Source: Breznakibacter sp047600785 (GTDB lineage: Bacteria > Bacteroidota > Bacteroidia > Bacteroidales > Marinilabiliaceae). Taken from it: DNA of 64,000 nt. The position numbers were made by a program, and so were the translations under genes. The number at the start of each line of letters is the position of its first letter. Positions within the stretch are counted from its first letter, which is position 1. The notes under the pieces were generated by a model, which did no database searches, was not told the DNA's origin, and saw only the letters and a program-made list of their open reading frames with translations. Positions 9,410 through 19,285 of this stretch are shown here, in pieces. Where the stretch lies: positions 1,240,001-1,304,000 of the forward strand of contig JASGKH010000001.1 of the NCBI GenBank assembly GCA_047600785.1, read 5' to 3'.

Positions 9410-11554
9410 TCACCTTTTCACTAATATCTTTTCCATGGTCACAATGCCTTTGAACGTGAAACGTAACAAGTAGATTCCCTGGGCCAGATGTGCCACGTCA
9501 ATGGATTCCCCGTTACCGTAGCTAAAGCCGAAAGGCTTCACCATTGCCGTTTGTCCGTTTAGCGATATCACTTCAACCTTTTCCAAATAGTCGATTCCCC
9601 ATTTAAGATAAATTTTGGTCGAGGCAGGATTGGGGTATACACTGATCCGCTTTATGGGATCTTCGGTCGAATCGGTCGTGTCGGTTGCCACCACCAACGA
9701 TGCCACCAAATCGATATATGACGAGGTTTTTGCACCATCGGGATGTACCTGGCTGAACGGGTACCATAGGCCATCTTTGCGTAAATAGGCACTGTTGGCG
9801 GTTCGGTTTGCATTATGCTGGAAATAAGATGCGAACTGGTTCGACGGCAATTCAACACTGACGCTGATGGGATGGACGAGCGAGAGGCTGTTTTTTAACA
9901 GGACAAGGTTTTCCGATGCCGCCTTTAGACCCGAAAGACTGATCAACGTATCCAGTACCGGCGATTGGTTTTCCGTGAACAACACTTCGCTCCATACCTT
10001 TAGCCGCAAAGATCCGCTTGTCGATGATTTTCCTGCCATTAAATAAAGTCCGTGCAACGAGCAGCTTCCCAGTGTCTCGTAACGTTCGGCAAATGCATCG
10101 ATGCCCCATGTGTTGCTACCCATCCATTGTACCTCAGGGGTGGTGGTCTTATCGATGTAAATGGCGCTGTCGCCTGTGACCCGGTTCGACACCCTTACCC
10201 ATGGCGATTCGCTGTAAATGTCAATGCCGTTGAGTTGTGCCGTCCCCACATTGTCAGGGTCGAGCCATGCTTTCAATTGCATGCCTGGGTCTGTTTGGTA
10301 TTCCCATGCCTTGGCCAAACGGTAATAATAGTCTTTGATCGGGTTTTGACAAGTGGCATATCCACCCGAAAGGGAACCGACCAAATGCCCGTTGCCGGTA
10401 AACAGTCCGCATCCCGACGAGCCTCCTTCCGTGGTTCCGGTAGACCATTTTGGTACCTGAAAGTGCGACAAGGCATCGAACGTGAGATCTCCCGACGAAA
10501 AAGAAGCAATTTCCACACTGGTGGTTGACCGGGCAAATTTTTTCACATCGCCTTGCGGGTGGTGGATCGAATGATAGGGAGGGGCAGGGAGTGTTGCCAG
10601 ATCCCATCCGGCATAATAAGGAAAATAACTTTGGGGCGGTGTTTGGTTTAACTGTATCAACAGGCAATCGATATTGGACATATTTGCCAGAACACTTGCT
10701 CCGGACAGCGATTGAAGCTTGTATCCTTCGATGGTGGTATTACAGTCGGGCACCTGGTAATTGAACAACGCAACGAACGAGTGATTGGTCACGCTTTTTT
10801 TCAAACAATGCGAAGCTGTAATAACATATGGTGTCCCGTCCTGACGGGTATTGTTGACCAATGTGCCCGTACACAGCTCGGTCCCGTCGATGATAAGCCT
10901 GCAAACGGCATTCTTTTCTGGGAAATTACCTGACATGCAACTCATGTCGGGTTGGCAGCTTTCATCGGAATCGCCAAAATACCCGGCCTTGAGTGATGTT
11001 ATGCCGAATATGTTCTTGTAATCGTGGTTGACCGCCGATAGCAAAATGGTTGGTTTCCCGTGTGTATTGGGTTTTTGTGAATATTCCATTATCAGTTCGT
11101 CGCCGGGTACGGGCGATGTGGCAAATACGCTTTGTGAATCATGGCTTTGGTAAGTAAAGGCACCCAATACGGTGGATAGCTGCGGATCGAAAATGAAAAG
11201 TTGCCCGCCTTCGGGCAATGCGAATTTGTCGAATATTAAATTGATGGAAAATGCACCGGTCGATCGGATCCCGAGACGCCATATTAAAGTGCCGTCGGGC
11301 AACGAGGTCCATTTCCCCGAATTGTCGGGATTTAAACTGACGAAAAACGGATGGGCAAAACGCAATGCCTTGATGGGAGGCAGGCCGGGAGCCGTGTCTT
11401 CACTGATTTCAGCCGTATTCATTTCCACAAAGGGAATCTCTTGATCTGCACTGATCAGCGTAGAGAAATAAGGTTCTCCGCCAAACGACAATTGGGCTTG
11501 TGCCGAAAATCGGATCAGAGAGGCGAATGTCACAAATAGCAATATATGGCGCAT
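9410..11554 (-). CDS. Secreted trypsin-like serine protease (lysyl-endopeptidase type) with T9SS type A sorting domain
   Basis: 714 aa from the ATG at 11554, giving the signal peptide 'MRHILLFV..RFSAQA'; an ATG at 11578 is the alternative. Numbered from 11578, a beta-rich propeptide-like region (to about 215) precedes an S1-family core: His257 in 'ITASHC', Asp304 in 'NIDCLL' and Ser388 in 'EGGSSGCGLF', with many cysteines. The arrangement matches Achromobacter lysyl endopeptidase rather than classical GDSGG trypsin. The C-terminal 80 residues ('ISVYPNPASTKIYLKW', ending 'MEKILVKR') are a Por-secretion-tail type A domain, so export by the T9SS is expected. Cleavage after lysine is inferred from family only. 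Monocistronic by spacing. Confidence 0.9.
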   Translation of the reverse strand: MRHILLFVTFASLIRFSAQAQLSFGGEPYFSTLISADQEIPFVEMNTAEISEDTAPGLPPIKALRFAHPFFVSLNPDNSGKWTSLPDGTLIWRLGIRSTGAFSINLIFDKFALPEGGQLFIFDPQLSTVLGAFTYQSHDSQSVFATSPVPGDELIMEYSQKPNTHGKPTILLSAVNHDYKNIFGITSLKAGYFGDSDESCQPDMSCMSGNFPEKNAVCRLIIDGTELCTGTLVNNTRQDGTPYVITASHCLKKSVTNHSFVALFNYQVPDCNTTIEGYKLQSLSGASVLANMSNIDCLLIQLNQTPPQSYFPYYAGWDLATLPAPPYHSIHHPQGDVKKFARSTTSVEIASFSSGDLTFDALSHFQVPKWSTGTTEGGSSGCGLFTGNGHLVGSLSGGYATCQNPIKDYYYRLAKAWEYQTDPGMQLKAWLDPDNVGTAQLNGIDIYSESPWVRVSNRVTGDSAIYIDKTTTPEVQWMGSNTWGIDAFAERYETLGSCSLHGLYLMAGKSSTSGSLRLKVWSEVLFTENQSPVLDTLISLSGLKAASENLVLLKNSLSLVHPISVSVELPSNQFASYFQHNANRTANSAYLRKDGLWYPFSQVHPDGAKTSSYIDLVASLVVATDTTDSTEDPIKRISVYPNPASTKIYLKWGIDYLEKVEVISLNGQTAMVKPFGFSYGNGESIDVAHLAQGIYLLRFTFKGIVTMEKILVKR

Positions 11555-11777
11555 GGCAATGCATTTATTGTTTGTCAACTAGGTGTCGGGCCAAACCGTT
11601 GTCCCTTTTCATGTTCTTGCGAGGCCGTCGCAAAACTTTACTTAAAGCGAAGTTTCCGTGCGACTTCACCATGACGGTTCTGCGATTGCTAAAATATGAA
11701 AAATGTACGTCCATTTTTAAATTGTGCTATCTTCGTGGCGCGATCCAATACAGTTGGACAATAATATTATCATTGAA

Positions 11778-12245
11778 ATGAGCAAAGTAGTCATTACCAG
11801 TTTCGAAGATCTTGAAAAATTGATCGGCCAAGAATTGGGGGTATCGGAATACCATGAATTTACCCAGGCACAAATCAACCTGTTTGCCGATGCGACCATC
11901 GACCATCAGTGGATACATGTGGACGAGCAAAAGGCCAAAGCCGAGTCGCCGTTTGGCAATACCATCGCCCATGGTTATCTAACTTTATCAATGTTGCCAT
12001 ACCTTTGGGATCAGATCGTGGAAGTAAGCAACATCAAACTTCAGGTGAACTACGGTATCGAGAAATTGAGATTCAACCAAGCCGTATTGGTCAACAGCCG
12101 CGTGCGTTTGGTCGCCAAAGTGGTCAGTGCCGTTAACCTAAGGGGTGTAACCCGTGCGAATATCGGCGTAAAGCTTGAGATTGAGGGGAATAAAAAGCCT
12201 GCATACGAAGGCGAGATCGTGTTCCTGTACCACTTTAACGCATAA
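11778..12245 (+). CDS. MaoC-like (hotdog-fold) dehydratase, NodN type
   Basis: 155 aa; I chose the ATG at 11778 because the alignable part begins there. A single hotdog domain carries 'FADATIDHQWIHVDE' followed by 'SPFGNTIAHGYLTLS', which is the R-specific enoyl-CoA hydratase/MaoC signature with catalytic Asp and His. Predicted cytoplasmic enoyl-CoA hydratase acting on a CoA or ACP thioester; the real substrate is unknown. It stands alone on the plus strand. A TATCTTCG element at 11728-11735, one base off the Bacteroidota -7 consensus TAnnTTTG, could be its promoter. Confidence 0.88.
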   Translation: MSKVVITSFEDLEKLIGQELGVSEYHEFTQAQINLFADATIDHQWIHVDEQKAKAESPFGNTIAHGYLTLSMLPYLWDQIVEVSNIKLQVNYGIEKLRFNQAVLVNSRVRLVAKVVSAVNLRGVTRANIGVKLEIEGNKKPAYEGEIVFLYHFNA

Positions 12246-12330
12246 TTGTTCAACGAATTTCCGCAACAACGTTGTGTCGTTTTATTTGTCTGGTGATATA
12301 TATGGCGAATAGTGTTTTGCGGATTTTCCA

Positions 12331-12918
12331 TTAAAAATCCATCCGCAGCGAAAGGACATGTGCATTATTTTGTTTTCCATAACTTAACACCGGCTTGTTC
12401 GCCCGGTGTTTTTTTCCGGATAAATAAGCGATCCCGATGCCCACTGCGGCACCACCCAAAATATCCCAATAGTCATGTTTGTCGGCATATATCCGGGTTC
12501 ATCCGGTGTACCCGGCCGGCAGATAGGCGGGCACACCCACTTTCCATCCAAAACGGCGGTCGAGAAATGCCGCTCCAGTGAATGCAACCGACGCATGGCC
12601 CGATGGAAAGCTATACTTTTCCCCATTTGGACGCTCCTTGTCGATGATATGTTTTAGCGAATAGGTTAGCACCACAGAGGTTCCCATGGCTGCTGCAAAC
12701 CTTAGCGTCGATTTATTCTGGTCGCGCCAGATAAGCGTGGATCCGAATGCAGATGCGGGAAGTGCCAGACGTAAAATGTTGCCCGACGTTTCGATGCCGG
12801 ATGCATGTTGCCCCTGGGCCAATGTTTTTTGCATGGATGCAGCCAGCATGGCCACTGTTGACACGAAAACTAAAGCGCACTTTTTTAGATGATGGAGTAT
12901 GCCGGTGCCCATGAGCAT
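12331..12918 (-). pseudogene. PAP2-family membrane phosphatase interrupted by an in-frame TGA
   Basis: Reading from 12918, a signal-like N-terminus leads to PAP2 motif 1 'KHIIDKERP' and motif 2 'FPSGH'. The frame then stops at a TGA (12499-12501) after 'PAGYTG'. The same frame continues without further stops to 12331 and encodes motif 3, 'RIYADKHDYWD' (Arg, catalytic His, Asp), and 'ILGGAAVGIG'. A single TGG-to-TGA change (Trp in the position before 'TRIYADKH') explains it. As written, the 139-aa product lacks the catalytic His and is presumably inactive. It begins two bases after the upstream DUF4465 gene's stop, so it is the last gene of that operon. Sequencing error is possible. Confidence 0.85.
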
Positions 12919-12920
12919 GT

Positions 12921-13898
12921 TCAGTCCACAATTTTCAGGTTGTCGAGGCAGAAATAGCCTGGAGTGGCCATGCCGTTTTCGTCAGTGTCGGACGATGTGA
13001 GCACGAATTCGATTCTATTGACGGCACCAAGATCCCCAAGGTCTAATTTGGTCCATGCCTCTACCATGTAACGCTTGGTCTTCACATTGTCGCGGTAGTC
13101 GGCCAGATAGAATGCAGTCTCACCGGTTTTTAGGCCGTCGGCATCGTAGCCAATGGCGGTGAGCAAATACCAATCCGCTTTGCCCTCGCCAAATTTGGCG
13201 CTTACGTCCAATCCGTTTTTGATGACGTAGTAGAGGTATGATGTATTGGTCACATCCACACTTTTCAACGTACGGGCTACCCCTTCTTCAAACCGAATCT
13301 GCATTGGTGTGCCGTCTGTGGGCTGGTGGTATACCATAAACAGGGAACTCTTGTCCGATCCGTAACCGGGATAGGCGCTATAGCGTATTTTTGAGTTTGA
13401 TGATGTTTTTATGGTGCCCGTGCTCAACGCATACCCATTCCACGAAATTCCAGACCCTTCATATGCGACCGGAAAAGTCACCCCTTTTGAGGTAAAAGAT
13501 TGTGTGCCCCCTTGTCCGTAATCGGCCGTGTCTGCTTCCAGTTCAAACTCTTCAAAATCCAGGATATACAATGCCTGCACGGTAATGTCACAAGTGTCGG
13601 ATCCGTTGGGCGTGGCAACTACGAACTGAAGGTTCAATGTCTGGGGTGTTTTGGGGATGATCGTCAGGTCTTTCTCTGTCGATAGTATCTCTCCGTCCAA
13701 CAGCCATTGATAAGACGAATGTTGGTCGTACGTGATTTTGGGCGATAGCGTCAATGTGTCCGTGACGTCTATTTCATACTCTGTGGCTGTTAAATAGATG
13801 GTTGGGCCCGGCGTTTCTTGCTCGCCTTCGCACGAAACGGCAAAATAAATCAGGCAGGAGAAGACCATATATGCGACAATGTGTTTCAATCGTGTCAT
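12921..13898 (-). CDS. DUF4465-type surface lipoprotein with N-terminal PKD/Ig-like domain
   Basis: 325 aa. 'IVAYMVFSCLIYFAVSCEG' is a lipoprotein signal (Cys about residue 23). Residues about 33-115 form an Ig/PKD-like domain ('YQWLLDGEIL', 'NLQFVVATPNGSDTCDITVQ'). The remainder ('LDFEEFEL', 'SGISWNGYALS', 'YPGYGSDKSSLFMVYH', 'PGYFCLDNLKI') is a DUF4465-like jelly-roll domain found mainly in Bacteroidota surface proteins, some beside TonB transporters. No transporter is adjacent here; ligand unknown. Lies 41 bp downstream of the thioredoxin-like gene and directly before the broken PAP2 gene, probably one transcript. Confidence 0.8.
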   Translation of the reverse strand: MTRLKHIVAYMVFSCLIYFAVSCEGEQETPGPTIYLTATEYEIDVTDTLTLSPKITYDQHSSYQWLLDGEILSTEKDLTIIPKTPQTLNLQFVVATPNGSDTCDITVQALYILDFEEFELEADTADYGQGGTQSFTSKGVTFPVAYEGSGISWNGYALSTGTIKTSSNSKIRYSAYPGYGSDKSSLFMVYHQPTDGTPMQIRFEEGVARTLKSVDVTNTSYLYYVIKNGLDVSAKFGEGKADWYLLTAIGYDADGLKTGETAFYLADYRDNVKTKRYMVEAWTKLDLGDLGAVNRIEFVLTSSDTDENGMATPGYFCLDNLKIVD

Positions 13899-13939
13899 TG
13901 CATCGGTATAAGCAAGTTTGGAATGCCGGATTAAAGTTA

Positions 13940-15362
13940 TTAAAGCCGTCCGTTCTTTATTTCGTGGTCAAAGAACCCGGGGATGTCGGCCACCCCGATC
14001 CGTTTGGCCACAATCTTTTTTTGCCTGTCGAGTATGTAAATCACCGGAGTGGAGTAAATGTCGTAATAATTCCGGAAACCTGATTGCTGGTATTGATCGT
14101 ACACGTTGATCCAGTCCGCTAGGTTGTGTTCCTCGATAAACTTGGTCCACTCTTCAGTGTCTACCTGTGTATATACGGCAAATACTTTTACGCCTTTACT
14201 CCTATACACGTTGTATACCTTTTCGTGGAGCTCGGGGATTTCTTTTTTGCAATGTCCGCACGACGGTTCCCAAAAGGCAAGGACGGTATATGGTGCGTTG
14301 ACTTCGCTAAGCCTGAAAAATTCGCCGCTGGGAGATTGGAGCTTTAGATCGTGTGCCTTAATGCCCAGTAGGTTGGGTTTTATTTTGGCAATCCTTTCGC
14401 GGAGGTTTTTCAGAAATTCCTCATCGGCCCATTGGGCTTCGCCCGATAAATAATATTTTTCGCCCAGAGCGACCACCATGGCATCCATGCCCATCATTTT
14501 ACTTTCTGCACCCATGTTGAACAGATATTGAACCATGAATTTGAACATTTCTGGGTTGGGTCGGCATTTTTCGATGAACTTAATGGCTTCGTTGGCAATG
14601 GTATCCGGGACTTGAAAAATGGTTTTTGTAAAATAGTTGTCGACTTTCTGTACAAAGAAAGGAGTTCGCAGTAACCGGTCGTCAGTGAGGTCCATGTGGT
14701 CGAAATAGTGGTCCTTAAAATAATAGTATTTGCGCGTTTGTACCACCGAATCGTGCTTGGCTACATCTGGGGCCACATTGGGTTCAGGGATATCGATATC
14801 TTGCACGGCCCTTAAAAACGTAGCCAAAAAGGTTTTTGGGTTTTCCAGTATGGTTTTGTTCCATTGCTGCTTTACTTTCATCGCCAATGGCGCTAAGCTG
14901 TTTCTGTAAAATGGCGGTAGAATCAGAGCTGCCTTTGTTTTTTTCCAAACGGGCAGACAGGTTTTGTGCTAGTGCCTGCTGGTGTGCCATGAACTTTTGG
15001 TTGGCAAGGAATTTCTGGCTTTCGTCACTTCCAACAATCACGAGGTCTTTTAAATAATCGGGAGCTTTGGTTTTGATGGAGAATTCCTGGTCGTGTGTGA
15101 CCAGGAAATCGAAATAGGTTTTATCGGGCAAATAGACAATATAAATACCTTGGGGCAATGGTTTTTCACCGGAAAAGAGGCCATGGCCCTTAGCGTCAAC
15201 CTTAGTGGTGTCGTGCACCAACATTTTGTTGTTAAAGTAGTAGCCTAAAATGACCGATGTATCCTTTATTCCTTGTACTTCCAATGATATTTTGTAACCT
15301 TGGGCAAAGGCATGGGTTACCAATGCGGCAATGATGAAGGCAAGTAAAATGAATCGCTTCAT
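13940..15362 (-). pseudogene. Periplasmic thioredoxin-like protein with one frame break
   Basis: Two overlapping frames make one protein of about 474 aa. The first, from 15362, has signal peptide 'MKRFILLAF..THAFAQ' and a DUF4369-like beta domain up to 'LSAIGDE'. The second resumes at 'VKQQWNKTILENPKTFLA' and carries a helical DUF5106-like region and a thioredoxin/TlpA domain with 'FWEPSCGHCKKE' (CxxC), 'DWINVYDQYQQSG' and cis-Pro 'STPVIYILD'. Removing one A from the GAAAG run (sense strand, bases 14876-14878) joins them as 'DEVKQQW'. Role inferred: periplasmic thiol-disulfide reductase. Whether the break is biological or an assembly error is not decidable here. First gene of the thioredoxin-DUF4465-PAP2 run. 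Confidence 0.85.
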
Positions 15363-15438
15363 TTCGATAGTTGTTTATTGGGATTAACAGTGGATTGGGT
15401 TCATCAAATTTTGTGCCTTTTATGGACTGTGCCAACCT

Positions 15439-17226
15439 TCACCGTTCCAACGGACGGCACTTATTGGCTAAAAATGTTTTCAGTTGGCCGGTTAATAAGG
15501 GCTCCAGCTTTTTGTAAACAGTTTGGTGGTATGTATTTAACCATTCCAACTCGTCGTCGGTAAGCAATGCGGCCTCGATGGGACGGGTATCGATGGGGCA
15601 AAGCGTGATGGTGCTAAATTTTAGGAACGCCCCAAATTCAGTTTTGCAATGGTTTTCCACGAGCAAAAGGTTTTCGATACGGATGCCATATTGGTTGGTA
15701 CGATAAAGTCCGGGTTCGTTGGAGGTGATCATTCCGGCGTCGATGGAAACCATGTTGGGTTGCGGGCCTATACCGTGCGGTCCTTCGTGCACGTTGAGAA
15801 AACAGCCTATACCGTGCCCGGTTCCATGGCCGTAATTCAATCCGTTGTTCCATAGAAACTGGCGTGCAAAACCGTCCAGCTGGTATCCTTTGGTCCCGGT
15901 GGGAAAACAGGCGTTGGCCAAGGCAATGTGGCCTTTCAGTACCAGAGTGTAATCGTGTTTAGCGGTTGCATCCACATGGCCGAGGGCAAATGTCCGTGTC
16001 AAATCGGTGGTGCCTTCGGCAAATTGGGCTCCCGAATCGAAAAGGAAAAGTCCCTCCGGTTTTAGTACGGCATCGTTTCCTTCGGTCGGCTTGTAATGCA
16101 CAATGGCCCCGTTGGCCGCGTAACCTGCAATGGTGGCAAACGATTCGCCCCAGAAACCGTCATGCCTGGCTCTGAATGCTTTTGCTTTTTTTACGGTCGA
16201 GGTTTCGGTGATCGGTTCGTTTTCCAATGAGCTTTCCAACCAATGCCAAAATTCGACCATTGCCACGCCGTCTTTTACCATGGCTTTGTCAATAGCCGCC
16301 TTTTCTGCTTCATTTTTGATGGCCTTAAGGTTGGCGATAAAGCTGGCCCCCTCCGTTTTTGCCACTGTGGCGGGAAGAGCTGATAGAATGGCGCCATTGG
16401 TGCGTTTCGGATCATAATAAACGTGGCTCTCCTGGGCGAAAAGATCTTTCAGGTGGTCGTAAAAGTCGTCATAAAGCGATGTCTTGACATCGTCTTCGGC
16501 CAACCCTTTCCCAATGGAAGCTTTGATTTTATGGGGATTTGTGAAAAGGTGCGCCGTTTCTTCGTCAATGACCAGATATGCGTAAAATACGGGATTGTAA
16601 TCCACGTCGTTGCCACGCAGGTTAAGCGTCCATGCAATTTCGTCGAGTGCGGCGGTCACATAATGTGTTGCCCCTGCCTTTTCCATTTCGCCACGAATGA
16701 TGTCGAATTTTTGCCTCCGGCCGTAACCGGCAATTCTTTTCGAATGCTCGAAAACAGTATTATCGGGAATAGGCGGACGAGTGGGCCAGGCCTCGTCAAT
16801 GAGGGTTTTGTTGGAATCGACCAATATTTGGTGTTTCTTCAAATCACGCATGGTTTGCCTGATTTCTTCGACAGTAAACAACCGGCCATCGAAACCCACT
16901 GTTTGTGCGGGCAACAATTCCTGCGCGAGCCATTGCACGTAAGTCGGGGTGTCTGGTAAACCGGCTTTGAACAAGTCGATGCCGCTGTCCTTCAATTGCT
17001 CTTCGGCCTGAAGATAGTAACGCGAATCGGTCCACAATGCGGCTACCTCTTCGGTGACCACCAGCGTGCCTGCCGATCCGGTGAACCCCGATAACCATTC
17101 GCGGAATTTCCAATGGTCGGCTACATATTCGCTCAAATGGGGATCGGCCGAGGAAACGATATAGGCATCAAGGCCAAATGCACCCATGGCCGAACGGAGG
17201 GCAAACAATCTATCTTGTATGTTCAT
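15439..17226 (-). CDS. Xaa-Pro aminopeptidase (aminopeptidase P family, M24)
   Basis: 595 aa, full length for the long (three-domain) aminopeptidase P type. Two creatinase N-terminal domains (from 'DRLFALRSAMGAFGLDAYIV') precede the pita-bread catalytic domain. Metal ligands appear in 'FLFDSGAQFAEGTTDLTRT' (two Asp), 'YGHGTGHGIGCFLNVHEGP' (His), 'TSNEPGLY' (Glu) and 'GIRIENL' (Glu). Removes N-terminal residues that precede proline from peptides in the cytoplasm. Divergent from purT. Confidence 0.95.
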   Translation of the reverse strand: MNIQDRLFALRSAMGAFGLDAYIVSSADPHLSEYVADHWKFREWLSGFTGSAGTLVVTEEVAALWTDSRYYLQAEEQLKDSGIDLFKAGLPDTPTYVQWLAQELLPAQTVGFDGRLFTVEEIRQTMRDLKKHQILVDSNKTLIDEAWPTRPPIPDNTVFEHSKRIAGYGRRQKFDIIRGEMEKAGATHYVTAALDEIAWTLNLRGNDVDYNPVFYAYLVIDEETAHLFTNPHKIKASIGKGLAEDDVKTSLYDDFYDHLKDLFAQESHVYYDPKRTNGAILSALPATVAKTEGASFIANLKAIKNEAEKAAIDKAMVKDGVAMVEFWHWLESSLENEPITETSTVKKAKAFRARHDGFWGESFATIAGYAANGAIVHYKPTEGNDAVLKPEGLFLFDSGAQFAEGTTDLTRTFALGHVDATAKHDYTLVLKGHIALANACFPTGTKGYQLDGFARQFLWNNGLNYGHGTGHGIGCFLNVHEGPHGIGPQPNMVSIDAGMITSNEPGLYRTNQYGIRIENLLLVENHCKTEFGAFLKFSTITLCPIDTRPIEAALLTDDELEWLNTYHQTVYKKLEPLLTGQLKTFLANKCRPLER

Positions 17227-17382
17227 ACATCGATGTTAAGTTTTGTTTGAAGGCCGAATTTACTTAAAAAATATGGCGAAAAGGGAGAGGGGGAAAGGAA
17301 AAGGTTGGTTTGGGGCGGTGAATTGCTGCTGACAATTGACGAAATTCCTATCCAATCCCATTTTACCCCAATGTGAAAATGA

Positions 17383-17390
17383 TAATTTTG
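17383..17390 (+). promoter_or_regulatory. Bacteroidota -7 element for purT
   Basis: TAATTTTG matches the TAnnTTTG consensus, 30 bp before the purT ATG, with a TTTT tract (17361-17364) at the -33 distance. Confidence 0.5.
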
Positions 17391-17419
17391 CATCATCTTT
17401 TTAGTAAAATATTAAAGTG

Positions 17420-18592
17420 ATGCAGCGAAAAATCATGTTGCTGGGTTCCGGAGAACTGGGAAAAGAATTTGTGATTGCCGCCCAACGTTACGGTCAAACG
17501 GTAATTGCCATAGATAGCTACGCGGGAGCCCCTGCCATGCAGGTGGCCGATGGGTTTGAGGTAATCAACATGCTTGACGGCGGCGAGTTGGATCGGGTGG
17601 TGGCCAAGCATCAGCCCGATTTAATCGTGCCCGAGATCGAGGCCATTCGCACCGAACGTTTTTACGATTACGAAAAGGCTGGAATTCAAATTGTGCCCTC
17701 TGCCAAAGCTGCCAATTATACCATGAACCGTAAGGCCATTCGTGATTTAGCGGCCAAAGAATTGGGTCTGCGTACGGCCAATTACCGTTATGCCAGGTCG
17801 TACGACGAATTAAAGACCGCGGTAGCCGAAGTGGGTATTCCCTGTGTGGTGAAACCGTTGATGTCGTCATCAGGCAAGGGCCAGTCGACCGTAAAGAGTG
17901 AGGCCGATATCGAAAAGGCTTGGAACGATGCAGCCGATAAAGGACGTGGGGATGTGGCCGAGGTAATTGTGGAAGCGTTTGTCCCGTTCCTGAGCGAAAT
18001 AACTTTGCTTACCGTTACCCAAAAGGACGGTGACACTTTGTTTTGTGCGCCCATTGGACACCGCCAGGAGCGCGGCGATTATCAGGAAAGCTGGCAACCG
18101 GTGGCATTGCCGCAGGGGTTTGAAGAGGATGCCCGCCAAATGGCCGCCAAGGTGACCAAGGCGCTGCAAGGGGCCGGTATTTGGGGGGTCGAGTTTTTCA
18201 TTACGGCCGACGGGGTGGTGTTTTCGGAACTTTCGCCTCGTCCGCACGACACGGGAATGGTAACGCTTGCAGGGACCCAAAACTTTAACGAATTTGAGTT
18301 GCACTGCCGGGCCATCCTTGGGTTGCCTATCCCTGGAATATGGCAGGAGAAAGCCGGTGCCAGCGCCGTGATATTATCTCCCGTCGAAACATTGAAGCCT
18401 GCTTACCAAGGGTTCGAAAAAATTTGCCAGCATCCACGTGCCGATTACCGTTTGTTTGGCAAGGAAACGGCCCGTGTGCATCGTCGGATGGGGGTAGTGG
18501 TATTAAATGCAGAATTGGGTTCCGATGTAATGGGGCTTCAACAAGAGGTCCGTAGGTTGGCCGACTTGGTAGAAATAAAGATCATGGAGTAG
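17420..18592 (+). CDS. purT: Formate-dependent phosphoribosylglycinamide formyltransferase PurT
   Basis: 390 aa, the usual PurT length. The ATG at 17420 is preferred over the adjacent GTG at 17417. ATP-grasp architecture: 'MLLGSGELGKEFVIAAQR' nucleotide-fold start, 'VPEIEAIRTE', 'KPLMSSSGKGQS' glycine-rich lid, 'EVIVEAFVPF', and the catalytic 'FSELSPRPHDTGMVTL' metal-binding segment. Converts GAR plus formate plus ATP to formyl-GAR in purine synthesis, a folate-independent route. Monocistronic, with a promoter element at 17383 and a strong terminator at 18621. Confidence 0.97.
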   Translation: MQRKIMLLGSGELGKEFVIAAQRYGQTVIAIDSYAGAPAMQVADGFEVINMLDGGELDRVVAKHQPDLIVPEIEAIRTERFYDYEKAGIQIVPSAKAANYTMNRKAIRDLAAKELGLRTANYRYARSYDELKTAVAEVGIPCVVKPLMSSSGKGQSTVKSEADIEKAWNDAADKGRGDVAEVIVEAFVPFLSEITLLTVTQKDGDTLFCAPIGHRQERGDYQESWQPVALPQGFEEDARQMAAKVTKALQGAGIWGVEFFITADGVVFSELSPRPHDTGMVTLAGTQNFNEFELHCRAILGLPIPGIWQEKAGASAVILSPVETLKPAYQGFEKICQHPRADYRLFGKETARVHRRMGVVVLNAELGSDVMGLQQEVRRLADLVEIKIME

Positions 18593-18620
18593 ACGGTATC
18601 GGTTTGTATGAAAGCATTCG

Positions 18621-18664
18621 CCAAAACGGGTCTGGGCGGTATTTACCGCCCAAACCCGTTTTGG
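18621..18664. terminator. Bidirectional terminator (nested stem-loop)
   Basis: Outer arms CCAAAACGGGT (18621-18631) and ACCCGTTTTGG (18654-18664) enclose an inner stem TGGGCGGTA/TACCGCCCA with a TT loop. Lies between convergent purT and the lipocalin-like gene. Confidence 0.85.
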
Positions 18665-18666
18665 GA

Positions 18667-19122
18667 TCAATGTATGCGTTGCCAATAAACCTCTATCACG
18701 GCCTCCCTTCTGTCAACCAACGTCGGAAGGGTCCATATTCTAAGCGTATCGCCGTGAATATCGACGTACCTTATCTCTTTTTTCCCTATCCATGTCGGAT
18801 TGGTGCAACCGATCACTTCGTGGATGACCTTACCGGGAGCTTCTTCGTAATAAGTGCCATAGTAAGCCATGTAACTGTCGAATATTTTGGATTTTGCAGT
18901 GGGATCGGCCAGATCGTCCGCACGAAAAATTTCTTGCCGGAGGTTGTCCCCTAGCTGGGCGTTCATGAAGCCATTTTCATCGTACATAAGTATTCCAATG
19001 GGCTTCTTGCCATATAAATCCATTTTTGTCCCGTCATCGAACAGGTAGTAGATAGAGATGAGGTTCCAGCTTCCGACAATTTTCTCGATTTGTGTTTCAG
19101 GAATCATTGAAGAATTTTTCAT
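18667..19122 (-). CDS. Lipocalin-like domain protein
   Basis: 151 aa from the ATG at 19122; ATGs at 19170 and 19107 are alternatives. 'EKIVGSWNLISIYYLFDDG' is the opening strand of the lipocalin-like (Lipocalin_5-type) family, followed by 'GILMYDENGFMNAQL' and alternating strands to 'RREAVIEVYWQRI'. No signal peptide, so probably cytoplasmic. Members of this family occur in polyketide clusters of bacteria and fungi, and this gene lies 163 bp downstream of the polyketide synthase on the same strand. A role in binding or converting the polyketide product is inference; biochemical activity is unknown. Confidence 0.78.
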   Translation of the reverse strand: MKNSSMIPETQIEKIVGSWNLISIYYLFDDGTKMDLYGKKPIGILMYDENGFMNAQLGDNLRQEIFRADDLADPTAKSKIFDSYMAYYGTYYEEAPGKVIHEVIGCTNPTWIGKKEIRYVDIHGDTLRIWTLPTLVDRREAVIEVYWQRIH

Positions 19123-19285
19123 ATGCAATGGTGGTTGTTGGTGTATTTGTAAAGGCTGTCCAGTAAGCAATGGAATGGTTTCTTGTCAGGATACAGGCGG
19201 ATAAGATTGTTGGTCTTCGTTTTTCGGCTTTGTATTTTGGCAAGACGATCATTTACGGCCAACCCCATGGACAGCTTCTTTTGGA

